A DNA stretch of 64,000 nucleotides from Deinococcus sp. QL22. Its GTDB lineage: Bacteria; Deinococcota; Deinococci; Deinococcales; Deinococcaceae. A program made the position numbers and the translations under genes. Under the pieces are notes generated by a model that did no database searches, had not been told where the DNA came from, and worked only from the letters and a program-made list of their open reading frames with translations. Location of the stretch: assembly GCF_023370075.1 (NCBI RefSeq), contig NZ_CP097151.1, forward strand, positions 372,001-436,000, read 5' to 3'. Shown here piece by piece: positions 1 through 9,328 of this stretch. Positions within the stretch are counted from its first letter, which is position 1, and each line of letters opens with the position of its first letter.

Positions 1-2
1 TC

Positions 3-140
3 GGCAATCTGATCGCTGGCGTGTCTTTACTGGACGCCCTGGTGCTGTTTCATCAGCGCGCTCCATATGAACTGCTCCTCCTCGCACTCAGCGCGTTCGT
101 CCTGACTCTGTTCTGGCAGCGCTTTATCAAAGGAACTTGA
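3..140 (+). CDS. 3' end of a membrane protein, probably UbiA-family prenyltransferase (EboC-like), partial
   Basis: An open frame runs in from the left edge and stops at 138-140. The 45 visible residues hold a hydrophobic stretch (LLLLALSAFVLTLF) and a basic tail ending FIKGT, which fits the last membrane helix of a UbiA-type prenyltransferase. The stop lies three bases before the start of the next gene, so the two are probably co-transcribed. The family call rests mainly on that neighbour: UbiA-like and type I phosphodiesterase proteins occur together in the bacterial ebo cluster. Only the C-terminus is visible, so the assignment is tentative. Confidence 0.45.
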   Translation, partial: GNLIAGVSLLDALVLFHQRAPYELLLLALSAFVLTLFWQRFIKGT

Positions 141-143
141 CCC

Positions 144-1568
144 ATGGCGGACACCACGCACACCCCCACCCTCCACCGCACAGTCGTCCTGAATGTCGTG
201 GGCTTGAGCCCTGATTTGATTGGGCCGAACACGCCGCATCTGAAGCGGTTCGCCGATAAGGGGAAGTTGGTTCCCGTCGAAGCCCTTCTCCCTGCCGTCA
301 CGTGTAGCGTCCAAGCCACCTACCTGACGGGAACCTGGCCGTCTCAGCACGGCGTGGTTGGTAACGGGTGGTATTTCCGCGACGAGTGTGAAGTCAAATT
401 CTGGCGGCAATCGAACCGGCTGGTTCAACAACCTAAGCTGTGGGAAGAGGCCCGTACGTTGGATCCTGACTTTACCTGTGCGAACTTATTTTGGTGGTAC
501 AACATGTATTCCAGCGTGGATTACGCGGTGACGCCCAGGCCGATGTATCCGGCCGATGGACTAAAGTTGCCCGACATCTACACCCAGCCCGCCACATGGC
601 GGGCAACCCTAAACGCTGATCTGGGGGAGTTTCCGCTCTTCGAGTACTGGGGGCCGAACGCTTCTATTCGTTCGAGTCAGTGGATTTCCAAAAGCGCCCG
701 CTGGACGGAAGAGCACCACGCGCCCACCCTGTCTCTGGTGTACCTGCCCCACCTGGATTACGGCTTGCAAAAATACGGACCGGACGCGCCGGAGATGGCA
801 GCTGAATTGCAAGCGATCGATGCCGTGGTCGGGGAACTGATTGACTTTTACGAAGCGCGGGACGTCCGGGTCGTCGTGCTGTCCGAATACGGCATCGATC
901 GAGCTTGGCGGCCGGTGCACATCAACCGGACGCTGCGTGCCGCTGGCCTCATTGCCGTGCGCGAAGAACGCGGCCTGGAACTTCTGGATGCAGGAATGAG
1001 CGCCGCGTTTGCCGTGGCAGACCATCAAGTCGCTCACGTGTATATCAGTGATCCGGGGCGGATCGCACAGGTCAAAGCACTCCTGGAAGCCCTGCCGGGG
1101 GTGGCGGAAGTGTTGGATACCGCTGGAAAGCAACGACACCACTTGGATCACGACCGCAGCGGAGAGTTGGTGGTCATCGCGGAACCGGGCGCCTGGTTTA
1201 CCTACTATTACTGGCTGGATGATGCCAAAGCGCCGGACTTCGCGCGCACTGTCGATATCCACCGCAAGCCCGGGTACGATCCTGCAGAGCTGTTTATGGA
1301 TCCGCATTCCCCAGCCAAGCTCAAGGCTGTACGTGCACTGGCCAAGAAGAAGCTCGGGTTCCGTTATCTCATGGACGTCATCGGTCTGGATCCCACTGTG
1401 GTTCGTGGCTCGCATGGTCGAGCCGACTCTTCGCCTGCACGTGGGCCGCTGTTGATGGTGGGCCATGCCGAACTGCTGCCTGAAGTCAGGCTCCAACCTA
1501 CGGAGGTTTACGCCGTTTTACTGCGGCATTTGACGCAGCTGAGTCCGGCCGCGCGCCCTTCGAGCTGA
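144..1568 (+). CDS. Type I phosphodiesterase / nucleotide pyrophosphatase-like protein (alkaline phosphatase superfamily)
   Basis: 474 residues, preceded by AAAGGA about 10 bases upstream of the ATG. The fold is the two-metal alkaline phosphatase superfamily. The candidate nucleophile is Thr53 in PAVTCSVQATYLTG, metal ligands include Asp205 in PHLDYGLQKYG, and a late His lies in RGSHGRAD near residue 423. The usual nucleotide-pyrophosphatase DHG signature is replaced by SEYGI near residues 247-251, so the second metal site is altered or uses other ligands. There is no signal peptide, so it is probably cytoplasmic. The tight spacing to the UbiA-like gene suggests an ebo-type operon, whose members help export or process precursors of secondary metabolites. 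The substrate is unknown. Confidence 0.8.
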   Translation: MADTTHTPTLHRTVVLNVVGLSPDLIGPNTPHLKRFADKGKLVPVEALLPAVTCSVQATYLTGTWPSQHGVVGNGWYFRDECEVKFWRQSNRLVQQPKLWEEARTLDPDFTCANLFWWYNMYSSVDYAVTPRPMYPADGLKLPDIYTQPATWRATLNADLGEFPLFEYWGPNASIRSSQWISKSARWTEEHHAPTLSLVYLPHLDYGLQKYGPDAPEMAAELQAIDAVVGELIDFYEARDVRVVVLSEYGIDRAWRPVHINRTLRAAGLIAVREERGLELLDAGMSAAFAVADHQVAHVYISDPGRIAQVKALLEALPGVAEVLDTAGKQRHHLDHDRSGELVVIAEPGAWFTYYYWLDDAKAPDFARTVDIHRKPGYDPAELFMDPHSPAKLKAVRALAKKKLGFRYLMDVIGLDPTVVRGSHGRADSSPARGPLLMVGHAELLPEVRLQPTEVYAVLLRHLTQLSPAARPSS

Positions 1569-1815
1569 GTCCACTCTGCCCAGTGGGGATGGCCGACGGC
1601 CCGGTGACGCCGTATAGAACCGCCCAAGGTGCTGGCAAGTTGTTGCTGGCCAGGGGTAACCGAGGAGCAACGGTAGCAGGTGACCTTAACTTCAAGCCAC
1701 CTGCTGCACGGCGGCCTTCCAACGACGCAAGGCGATACTCAGACGAGATCGCCGGTCATTTGCAAGGGTGGTCGAGCGGGTAGAGCCGTGAAGATGGGTG
1801 ATTCTGTCGTGGAGG

Positions 1816-3219
1816 TCAAGAACCCCCAGTGCCCGTTTGACCTGCACGCTGTGCGGGGTCAGCCGATCCCCCGACCGAGAGGCCGTCGATGAGGACGCTC
1901 GGCGCGCCGGCCGCATAGGCCGAGAAGGTCAGGTCGTCGGCCACGGCCTGCACACCTGAGAGCACCTCCACCAGATTGCCCGCGACCGTGAAGACTTCCA
2001 GCGGATACGCCACCACGCCGTTCTCGATCCAAAATCCCTCGGCCTGAAGGCTGAAATCACCCGTGATCAGGTTGGCTCCGGCGTGTGCCCCCTTGACATC
2101 GGTCAGCAGCAGGCCCCGGCCCAGCCGGGCCAGCAGATCGGCGCGGCTGCCCTGTCCAGCAAGCATATAGAGGTTGCTGGGCGCCACCGACAGCACGCCT
2201 TGATAAGACCACCGGCTGGCATGCCCCGTGCTGTGAACGCCGTCCTGCGCGGCCGTTTGGCTGTTGTGCAAGAAGCTCTGGAGGACGCCGCCCCGAATCA
2301 GGGTCAGCGGCGCACTCGGACAGCCTTCCGCATCAAAGGGGCGCGAGTCCATGCCGGTGGGCAGCGTGGCATCGTCGATCAGCGTGACCAGCGAACTGCC
2401 AATCGACTGGCCCAAGCGTCCGGCCAGCGTGCTTTTGCCCTCCTGCACCTGCCGGGCACTGAACGCCCCCGCATAGACCGCGAGCAGAAGCGCCATGCAC
2501 TCCGCGTCAATCACAACGGGAAACTGCCCCGTCGGTGCCGGTCGCGCGCCCAGCAGGGCCAGCGCCTTGCGGGTGGCCTCCAGCGCCGTCTGACCGGGAT
2601 CAAGTTGGGTAAATTCGCGGGTGAATTGAAAGGCGCTCTTCATCTGGCTCTGCCCGTCCTCGGTCACCAGGGGCGCGGCGTACACAAAGGCTCCCAACGT
2701 CTGATAGCTGCGCTCGAGGCCCCCAGTGTGCTCCACGCTGATCTGGCCCTCGCTGTCATTGTAGGCACTGTAGGGAACGCTTTGAACGCGGGGATCGGCG
2801 TCCCGCGCGGCTTGGTCAAGGCCCAGCGCCAGGCCCACTTTCTGTTCCACCGTGACCCCGCTCAGGCCCTCACCGTGCAGGTCAAGGGTAGGCGGCGTAC
2901 CCCAAGCGTGCAGCGCGGCATGCGGGACGGGCGCACTCAGGCCCGCGTTTTCAAGGGCGTTGTCCAGGGCCCGGTCAAGGGCAGGCGGGGCCAGATTCTC
3001 GGTAAATGAGGCACCCCAGGCGCCGTTCACCAGCGCCCGCAGGCCCAGTCCTTGGCGGCTGGACAGCTTGAAGTCGCTGACGGCTCCGCCGAAGGCCTGA
3101 ATGGTGGTGGCCGTGCTGCGCTCGGCATAGACTTCCAGCGCCACGCCGCGTTTCCGGGCCTGCGCCATCAGGTACGCCCGCGCCGATTCTAAGGTCAGGT
3201 GCTCTGGCCGGTTCATCAT
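1816..3219 (-). CDS. pmbA: PmbA/TldE, non-catalytic partner of the TldD metalloprotease
   Basis: 467 residues if started at the ATG at 3217-3219, which overlaps the tldD stop in an ATGA motif and has GGGAGG just upstream; a longer frame exists but lacks such support. The sequence matches the PmbA/TldE family over its length (SDFKLSSRQGLGLRALVNGAWG near the N-terminus, DVKGAHAGANLITGDFSLQ near the C-terminus). It has no HExxxH motif, as is normal for TldE. TldD and TldE form a heterodimeric cytoplasmic protease that degrades unfolded peptides; in other bacteria it matures microcin B17 and helps degrade the CcdA antitoxin. It is the downstream gene of a two-gene operon with coupled translation. 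Confidence 0.93.
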   Translation of the reverse strand: MMNRPEHLTLESARAYLMAQARKRGVALEVYAERSTATTIQAFGGAVSDFKLSSRQGLGLRALVNGAWGASFTENLAPPALDRALDNALENAGLSAPVPHAALHAWGTPPTLDLHGEGLSGVTVEQKVGLALGLDQAARDADPRVQSVPYSAYNDSEGQISVEHTGGLERSYQTLGAFVYAAPLVTEDGQSQMKSAFQFTREFTQLDPGQTALEATRKALALLGARPAPTGQFPVVIDAECMALLLAVYAGAFSARQVQEGKSTLAGRLGQSIGSSLVTLIDDATLPTGMDSRPFDAEGCPSAPLTLIRGGVLQSFLHNSQTAAQDGVHSTGHASRWSYQGVLSVAPSNLYMLAGQGSRADLLARLGRGLLLTDVKGAHAGANLITGDFSLQAEGFWIENGVVAYPLEVFTVAGNLVEVLSGVQAVADDLTFSAYAAGAPSVLIDGLSVGGSADPAQRAGQTGTGGS

Positions 3220-4604
3220 CGCCCTCCCACCGTCAACTCTGAAATAAGGAGATGCGGCTGCCCCACATCGGTGGGAATACTGCCGGAAATACTGCCGCAC
3301 ATCCCCTGCCCACAGGCCAAGTCGCCCGCGACCCCGGTGATGTTCAGCAGGTCTTGTGCGCCGTTCCCCACCAACGCTGCCCCGCGCACCGGCTCCATGA
3401 TCTGTCCGTTGCGGATCAGGTAGCCCTCGTTGACCGTGAAGTTGTAGTCGCCCGTGCCGGGGGTCACGCTGCCGCCGCCCATCGTGCGGGCATACAGCCC
3501 GAATTCGACCTGTGAAATCAGGTGTTCCGGCGTATCCTCTCCGGCCAAAATGAAGGTATTGCGCATTCGGCTGGCCGGGGCGAAGGTGTAATTCTGACGG
3601 CGGCCACTGCCCGTGCGGCGGTACCCGGTTTGCCGTTCGCCCACCCGGTCGACCATAAACGAGGTCAGCACGCCCCGGTCGATCAGGAGGGTGCGCTCAC
3701 TGGGCGTAGCCTCGTCATCGGTATGAAGACTGCCCCAGGCCCCCGGTACGGTGCCGTCGTCGACGGCGGACACACACGTCCCCGCGATCTTTTGGCCCAG
3801 CTTGTCAGCGAAGACGCTGGCATTTTTGGCAACAGCGGTCGTTTCTAGAATATGGCCGCAGGCTTCGTGGAAAATGACGCCGCCAAACCCGTTGCCGATG
3901 ACCACCGGCATCTTTCCAGCCGGGGCATATCCGGCGTGCAGCATGGCGTTGGCGAGCCGGGCCGCTTCCGCGCCGGTGTGTTCTGGCAGCTCACCCTCAA
4001 AAAATTCGAGGCCTTGCGACGCGCCCGGCCCCGCATAGCCGTCGGCGCGGGCGGTGCCGTCTTCAGCAATGGCCCGCACCATCAGCCGCGAACGCACGCG
4101 CTCATCTTCAGCCCAATCGCCATCGGTGTTGGCCACTAGCACGCGCTGGCTCACGTCCAAGTAGGTCACGTCGGTGGTCTTGACATGGCCCGTTTGCGCC
4201 GCAGCGTGGGCACGCCGGGCAATGTCGAGCTTGCGCGACTTGCTGACCTGTTCGGGGTGATCCCGCACAGCCCAGAGCCGCTGGGCTTCTGGGCGGCGGA
4301 AATTCAGCCCGCCGCTGCCGTCTGCGCCGGTGACGCCCGCCGTGCCCTGCGACTTGGCCAACGCCTGTGCCACGTCAAGCAGGCTCCGGCGCGAAGTGTC
4401 GTTGGTGTAGCCGTACACGACTTTGGTTCCGTACAGCAGCCGGAGACCCGCGCCGTACAGATTGCCGCCGCCTGCCTCCTTGACCGAGCCTTGCAGCAGC
4501 GTCAGGTTGGTCTGCCACGTGTCTTCGACAAAGAGCTCGGCCCATTCCGCGCCACCTGACCGCGCCGCATGCAGCACGTCCGCCACCAGTTCAGGTTCCA
4601 ACAT
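3216..4604 (-). CDS. tldD: TldD, zinc metalloprotease subunit
   Basis: 462 residues, the usual family length. The zinc-binding HExxxH motif is visible as FHEACGHILETT near residues 245-250, and the C-terminal part contains GGGSVTPGTGDYNF and ends SELTVGGR. It is the catalytic subunit of the TldD/TldE protease, which cleaves unfolded peptides inside a barrel formed with its partner. The gene overlaps pmbA by four bases, so the subunits are made together. The ATG at 4604 has no strong ribosome binding site. No other substrate or peptide-modification gene lies nearby, so a role in general peptide turnover is more likely than RiPP maturation. Confidence 0.93.
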   Translation of the reverse strand: MLEPELVADVLHAARSGGAEWAELFVEDTWQTNLTLLQGSVKEAGGGNLYGAGLRLLYGTKVVYGYTNDTSRRSLLDVAQALAKSQGTAGVTGADGSGGLNFRRPEAQRLWAVRDHPEQVSKSRKLDIARRAHAAAQTGHVKTTDVTYLDVSQRVLVANTDGDWAEDERVRSRLMVRAIAEDGTARADGYAGPGASQGLEFFEGELPEHTGAEAARLANAMLHAGYAPAGKMPVVIGNGFGGVIFHEACGHILETTAVAKNASVFADKLGQKIAGTCVSAVDDGTVPGAWGSLHTDDEATPSERTLLIDRGVLTSFMVDRVGERQTGYRRTGSGRRQNYTFAPASRMRNTFILAGEDTPEHLISQVEFGLYARTMGGGSVTPGTGDYNFTVNEGYLIRNGQIMEPVRGAALVGNGAQDLLNITGVAGDLACGQGMCGSISGSIPTDVGQPHLLISELTVGGR

Positions 4605-4944
4605 GCTGAAGAGTAGATCAGAAATTCACAGGCCACCGTGCCGGAATTGCCGGGGGCGCAGACCAGAGGGGGAGACCTTGCCTGATCTTGACCTGCGCCT
4701 CCAGTGCTCTACTGTAGGAATAACACTGGCTGTACTGCAGGTGACCCACAACAAGACACTTCAGCACCCACTTGTGGCAGCACATCCGCCAATGGGAGAA
4801 CCACACTCGCCACCGTAGGCTGGTGTACTTCAGCCTGTCCCTCTGCTTCGACAGAGGAAGGGAAGACGGAGCACGCACCCTAGTCTGAAGGGTGCACAGC
4901 GGAGAGAACAGGCCTTTAAGCCGAGGTAAAGGTGGACTCAGGGG
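4605..4944. other. Intergenic stretch upstream of tldD
   Basis: No credible gene is seen. It should hold the tldD promoter, but I cannot point to a convincing -35/-10 pair. A TAGGAATAACA motif near 4716 resembles the ends of the inverted-repeat pair at 44640-44911, too short a match to interpret. Confidence 0.5.
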
Positions 4945-5250
4945 GAGTTGGGGGATACGTCAGCCACGAGACTTTCTGCAAGTGGTATGTCAAGTTCGGC
5001 TCGCCGCTCGTTAAAGGATTGCGAGAGCGAGAAACGCCTTGGGGGTTCTCGCTGGTTTCTGGACGAGTTTTGTACGAGCAGCAACGGCATCCGGCCCTGA
5101 CTGTGACGGGCGGTGGACGGGCATGGCTCCGTACAGGTGTGTTCTTCTGATGTCACCCACGCGCCACAGGTGCCGAGGGCTGGCTTGATGCGGCGCTTGG
5201 GTGGTCATGACGTCTCAGAGGTCATCTCCATGGATCAACTGCGGAGTTAC
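4945..5250 (+). pseudogene. IS6-family transposase relic (copy 1)
   Basis: Three frames joined in order give the middle of an IS6-type transposase: VSHETFCKWYVKFGSPLVKGLRERE, then GGSRWFLDEFCTSSNGIRP in the next frame, then RAVDGHGSVQV and VSEVISMDQLRSY. They align with the better copy at 60286 (VSHETLRQW, RWFLAEVC, LWRAIDESG, VIHTDKLRS). The LWRAVD segment contains a TGA in place of the Trp codon. Both ends are missing, so this is an old fragment that cannot encode a working enzyme. Confidence 0.8.
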
Positions 5251-5634
5251 GCCTCCGCTCTTCTTGACCTGTTCAGTCTGGATGGGTCTGACCACCAGTA
5301 GGTGAGTCCTCCTGAGGGCTGCAGCACGACCGTCGAGCTCTCCTCGCGACCCACACGGCGTCAAGGGAGACAACAGCAGGGAAGCGGATGCAAGAGGAGA
5401 AAAGGAACGCAGGCCTTTCTAAGCCTGCATTCCCAAGATCCGCATCCTTACAACTGAACCAGCGTCTCTGCGACGATCAGAATGAGCATTCACAAACAAG
5501 GGTTCCAGATGTGGTCGACGGTCAACCCTCCCCTTGGCCGACCAGGACGGCAGGTGAGGCGACGCGACCCTGTTAACAGATGCCGCCCTATCCTGGCCGT
5601 CGTGTCCTCAAGCCTGAGTCGGTTCTGTCAGACC
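5251..5634. other. Intergenic stretch, no gene seen
   Basis: Only short overlapping frames without family resemblance or ribosome binding sites. It is the spacer between an IS6 relic and the 3' end of a leftward gene. No clear hairpin terminator was found. Confidence 0.4.
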
Positions 5635-6141
5635 TTACGGTCGAGGCAGCCGGGTATTCACAATCTGCTGGATCAAATTCTTCAGCGACGTGTTAATCGC
5701 GGGGCCAGATTGTCCAAGTTCAGCAAAAACTCTGGTGTCCTGGATGGTCGTGAGGTAGACCTGTGTCCGGAGATCCGTCTTATAAGCGTTCCCAGAGTAG
5801 GTTGCTGCCTGCGTGACGCGAGCATTTGGAATAACCACGTGCAGCATGGTTGTCAAGACATTCACGTTCCCAGCGCGCACGTGGGTTCCCTGGATGTGCG
5901 TCACGAGCTTACAGCCGCGGGGGTCAATAGGACGCAAGTTCAAAGCCTGAGCCAGCTGGACAAACGATTCCCTTCCGTATTGAGTGGCCACCTGATCCGC
6001 CCTTCCCGCACTGAAATAGCTCACAATTGGGGTCAGGCATAAGCCTTGCAGGGTTGCTGCGCTGTACGCGGGCGCCAGACTCTGAGCCCCAGCCACACCC
6101 AGAATCGTGAGTGAGGCAAATAAGTGTCCTTTCCAGTTCAT
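5635..6141 (-). CDS. Exported protein of unknown function
   Basis: 168 residues from the ATG at 6139-6141, which has GGAGG six bases upstream; a TTG two codons earlier is possible but less likely. The N-terminus (MNWKGHLFASLTILGVAGAQS) is a good Sec signal peptide, with cleavage probably after AGA or nearby. The mature part has two cysteines (LQGLCLTP and RGCKLVTH) that could form a disulfide, and a polar C-terminus ending NTRLPRP. I do not recognise a family. It is a single gene flanked by spacers and IS relics. The signal peptide and strong ribosome binding site argue that it is real. Confidence 0.65.
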   Translation of the reverse strand: MNWKGHLFASLTILGVAGAQSLAPAYSAATLQGLCLTPIVSYFSAGRADQVATQYGRESFVQLAQALNLRPIDPRGCKLVTHIQGTHVRAGNVNVLTTMLHVVIPNARVTQAATYSGNAYKTDLRTQVYLTTIQDTRVFAELGQSGPAINTSLKNLIQQIVNTRLPRP

Positions 6142-6957
6142 AGTCAACCTCCGGCCCGCAGCTTAGCTGTCTTGGCTGGGCATCCGGCTCCAGCTAAGTA
6201 TCCTCATAAGGGGGAGTGAGTTGTGGAAGGCATCAACTCAACAGTTTCTCCGGTCGACCTCGCCAAACCCATAGCGTGGCGTCTCGATGGTATAGATCAG
6301 ATTGCGCGGTGATCACGCCATTTCCACTGCTGCTATGCCCCGGCCTCCTTTGCCGCTGCTCGGGTGGAAGGGCCCAGACAACAATCCGGCTCCCACTGCA
6401 CAGGCCCATGAAGTGCTGCTGCAGTGGCCCGCCGTCCCGGGTGGCTGCCTTTCACCCCAGTACCGCCCTGCTGGACGGATACTGCGGTGAACACCGGGGA
6501 GTGATTCCACTTGACCTGGCCCAGCACGACCTGCAGATCTGTTTAGACGCTTCCTCTGTGGAAGTGCTTGCGGTGGGGGCGCTTGGTCATCAGCGATTTG
6601 CTGTTTCCTGCTGAGCCGATTCAGGAAGTGACCATACGGGCCAGTGGCTTTGACGCTGCGTCCATTCGGGCCGAGAACTGGGCCTTGACCTCCAGCTCGC
6701 TGTGAACAGGAGTCCGGCAGACTGCATTCTCAAGTGCGGCGAACCAGAAGTGCGCTTTCATTGGAACCGAGTGAGCTTGACCTCACCCGTGGTCATGGGG
6801 GTTCAACAACCCTGTTCCTTGGCTGCGCAAAAGCCTTGACTCTCCAACTGACCTGAGTCTCCACCGTTGGCAGAATGCGCCCGACCTAGATGTTGCCCTG
6901 TGATTGGTCCCCTGCTTGGCAGCAACCAAACCCCTCCCCAAGAGGTCTGACACATTG
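6142..6957. other. Intergenic stretch of about 800 bases, probably decayed sequence
   Basis: Several short overlapping frames occur on both strands but none has a start signal, a recognisable motif or a clean length. The pattern looks like a decayed gene or IS fragment that I cannot identify. Confidence 0.35.
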
Positions 6958-8136
6958 TTACTTCAGGTCGTTGGCATCAATGGCCTGGAACTTCGTCAGC
7001 TTGGTCTGCAGCATCTCGTCGTACTTCATCACCAGCACGGCCGATTTCTGCCGCTCTCCGGTCGCGCTAAAGGCCAACGCCCCTGTGATGGTCTGGCAGC
7101 CCGTCCGCTCCGCCGTAAAGCAAGACGGCAGATTGACCTTTCGTACCGCTGCACTGATTTGGGCACGCGTCGGGACGCTGCCTGCTTCTACCACGGCGGC
7201 TTTCAATCCGGCCAGCAGCGCTTCGGTCGCGTCGTAAGCATAGGCGGCCAGGCCGCTGGCAGGCGCTTTGTAAGTCGCCTTGTATTTTTCTGCAAAGCTG
7301 TTGCTGTTCGTAAACAAGCTGACGGGACCAAACACGGTGGTGTAGGTAATGTTTTCGGCCAGACCCGTGACCTGACGAATAAAATTCGGAGAATCGATAC
7401 CGTCGCTGCCCACCAAGCCGACCTTCACCTGAGCTGCATTGAAGGCTTTGACCAAGCGGCCGCCCACATCATCCGTTCCCCCGAAATACACCATCGTTGC
7501 TCCGCTGGCCTTCACCTTCTGGATCATGCGGCTGATCTCTGGATCCGTGCTGACTCCACCGTAGCCCACCACCTTGACGGCGCTGCTCTTAAGCTGGCTC
7601 AGCACACTTCTGGTCAGGCCGTTGCCATAGGTAGTGTTGTCAGAGATGACATACACCGCTTTGGGCCGCGCGTTGATGACGTACCGGCCAGCCGCCACAC
7701 TCTGAGCGCCGTCAGGCGCCACCACCCGGTTAAAATGCGACCAGCTGTTTTTGGTGAGTTGGTCGTTGGTGCTGACGGAAACGATGGCCAACTTGGTGGG
7801 TGCAAACGCCCCGGCCAGCACGTTGGATACGCTGGAGTTGTATGCACCCACGACGCCGAGAATGCTCTTGTCGGCAGCCAACCGTTGGGCCAAGGGCTTG
7901 GCCGCGACAGGCGAACCCTGATCGTCAAAAGACGCCAGGCTGAGCTCGTACCCCAGTGCTTTGAACTCTTGGAGGTGCAGGCTCACGGACAGCTCTGCGC
8001 CGCGTTTGAGTTCGGTGCCGCTGCCCGTCAGACCGCCGCTCAGGGGACTCACCGAAGCGATCTTGAGGGGCACTGCGGCGGCCACGCTCAGGAGGGTAAG
8101 GGTCAGTAGGGCAGCACTGCGGTTGCGAAGCGACAT
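6958..8136 (-). CDS. ABC transporter substrate-binding protein, branched-chain amino acid type (LivJ-like)
   Basis: About 392 residues from the ATG at 8136, chosen because it begins the signal peptide MSLRNRSAALLTLTLLSVAAA; a GTG at 8163 is an alternative. The mature protein is a type I periplasmic binding protein: KIASVSPLSGGLTGSGTELKRGAEL at the N-terminus, then DDQGSPVAAKPLAQRL and VVGAYNSSVSNVLAG, as in Leu/Ile/Val receptors. It captures amino acids or similar solutes outside the membrane for import. No permease or ATPase gene lies beside it, so it is an orphan receptor that must use a transporter encoded elsewhere. A good promoter lies upstream at 8198-8226. It ends with a TAA stop and is intact. 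Confidence 0.9.
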   Translation of the reverse strand: MSLRNRSAALLTLTLLSVAAAVPLKIASVSPLSGGLTGSGTELKRGAELSVSLHLQEFKALGYELSLASFDDQGSPVAAKPLAQRLAADKSILGVVGAYNSSVSNVLAGAFAPTKLAIVSVSTNDQLTKNSWSHFNRVVAPDGAQSVAAGRYVINARPKAVYVISDNTTYGNGLTRSVLSQLKSSAVKVVGYGGVSTDPEISRMIQKVKASGATMVYFGGTDDVGGRLVKAFNAAQVKVGLVGSDGIDSPNFIRQVTGLAENITYTTVFGPVSLFTNSNSFAEKYKATYKAPASGLAAYAYDATEALLAGLKAAVVEAGSVPTRAQISAAVRKVNLPSCFTAERTGCQTITGALAFSATGERQKSAVLVMKYDEMLQTKLTKFQAIDANDLK

Positions 8137-8197
8137 ACCACAGTCTGCATCGTTTCCTATCACATGCTCCTGACAAGTCTTTTCGTCTTTTCCCTTT

Positions 8198-8226
8198 CAT
8201 ATAACAAGGCAGGTGGACTCTTTCAA
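8198..8226 (-). promoter_or_regulatory. Probable housekeeping promoter for the binding-protein gene
   Basis: On the minus strand TTGAAA (8221-8226) is followed by a 17-base spacer and TATATG (8198-8203), about 60 bases before the gene start. Hexamers and spacing fit a sigma-70-type promoter. Confidence 0.6.
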
Positions 8227-8317
8227 GTCAAGTGCACTGCTGGAGAGTAGGGTGCCAGGTTGGCCTGAACTTTTGGAAGGGTTTTGGTTAGTCGGTAGGG
8301 TGGGGACAGGACTTGCC

Positions 8318-8730
8318 CCAACGCCCTACCGCCATCGCTTCCCAATCATCATCCAGCATGCAGTTTGGCCTTCCCGCTCGGTGACCAGGAGGTGCAAGAA
8401 CTCCGCCAAGAGCGCGGCATTGCGGTCAGCTCGGCACGCTGCGCAAGGAAAACTTCAGATCCTCGCCACTCATCGCTGAAGAGCTGCGTCACTGGGAACC
8501 TCGTCGGTGTGCCCGGTGACGCAGAGACGAGGGGTGTACAACCGTCGGCAGTGCCCTCCACGGGTTGTGGCGGGCCGTAGACGAGCACGGAAGTGTGCCC
8601 GATGTTTGGCTGCAACACCACCAAGATACCGAAGCGGCGAGAACGTCCTTGACTCGGCTGATGGATGAATTCCACGTTCCAGAGACGATTTGTACCGGCG
8701 AGTTGGCCAGTTATGGTGCCGTGGCGTCTG
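8318..8730 (+). pseudogene. IS6-family transposase relic (copy 2)
   Basis: Shifting frames give the N-terminal and middle parts of the transposase: LPQRPTAIASQSSSSM-type start (matching PYRHRFPxxIIQHAVW), QEVQELRQERGIAVSS, a degraded VTGNLVGVPGD stretch, then LWRAVDEHGSVPDVWLQHHQDTEAARTSLTRLMDEFHVPETICT and LASYGA. These align with the copy at 60286 in the same order. Several frameshifts and the loss of the C-terminal third make it non-functional. The 114-bp MITE lies about 130 bases downstream. Confidence 0.78.
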
Positions 8731-8863
8731 CTGTCGGCCCTGCCGCAGCTTATCTTGCCGCTCTGGTGTCTGCCGGCCCTGGTCGGCCCCTTCGTGAACC
8801 GCTGCGGTGGTCAGGTCAGAGTTCAGTGGCTGGAGCGCGGCCTAAGCCAACGGCTTAGGCCCC

Positions 8864-8977
8864 CTATCGATAACGGTAGAAATTGAGGTTCGTTACAGAT
8901 GAAGGCGCTACGGTAGGACACGTGGAGTACAAGGCCCGCTTTTGTCCTCCCACTCAGATTTACGCCGTTATCAATAG
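8864..8977 (+). repeat. 114-bp MITE-like element, copy A
   Basis: The element begins CTATCGATAACGG and ends CCGTTATCAATAG, giving near-perfect 13-base terminal inverted repeats. Its interior is about 90% identical to the reverse complement of 23771-23884. It contains no open frame. The size, the terminal repeats and the second copy support a miniature inverted-repeat transposable element. No clear target duplication can be read at the flanks. Confidence 0.82.
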
Positions 8978-9328
8978 ACTCTGAAGCAGTCCGAGTGAGG
9001 GAAGACGTCGCGGGTCAGTGGTCGCTGTGCTGGCCGAATGGCCGAGGGATGAGAGCAAGCAGTCCGACCGTACAAACGCTGAGGCAGGCTGGACTGCTCC
9101 ATTCGGCTTGACCTGCGGCACAGGGCTGGAGACGGGGCCGTGCGCACTCACAGGGCGGCGCGTAACGCCTCGGCTCCTCCGCCAACTTTCCCTCCTCCAT
9201 TCCTTTGTGGAAAGACTCCTCCCAAGACCTACAGAATGATCCGCCAGAAGAAGCGGCCAGCAGCTGGACAGTCACACCACTTGACCGCTCACCGCGTTTC
9301 ATTCAGAAGTTGGACACGGCGGAGTCGG
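8978..9328. other. Intergenic stretch, no gene seen
   Basis: No frame with family resemblance or start signal. It lies between a MITE and the 3' end of the Roadblock gene and probably consists of decayed mobile-element sequence. Confidence 0.4.

Noticed and set aside
2083..3009. Long antisense open frame opposite pmbA
   Set aside because: It is a codon-bias shadow of a strongly supported gene; it has no motif or start signal. Similar antisense frames at 609, 6904, 15209, 45701, 51450 and 56686 were rejected for the same reason.
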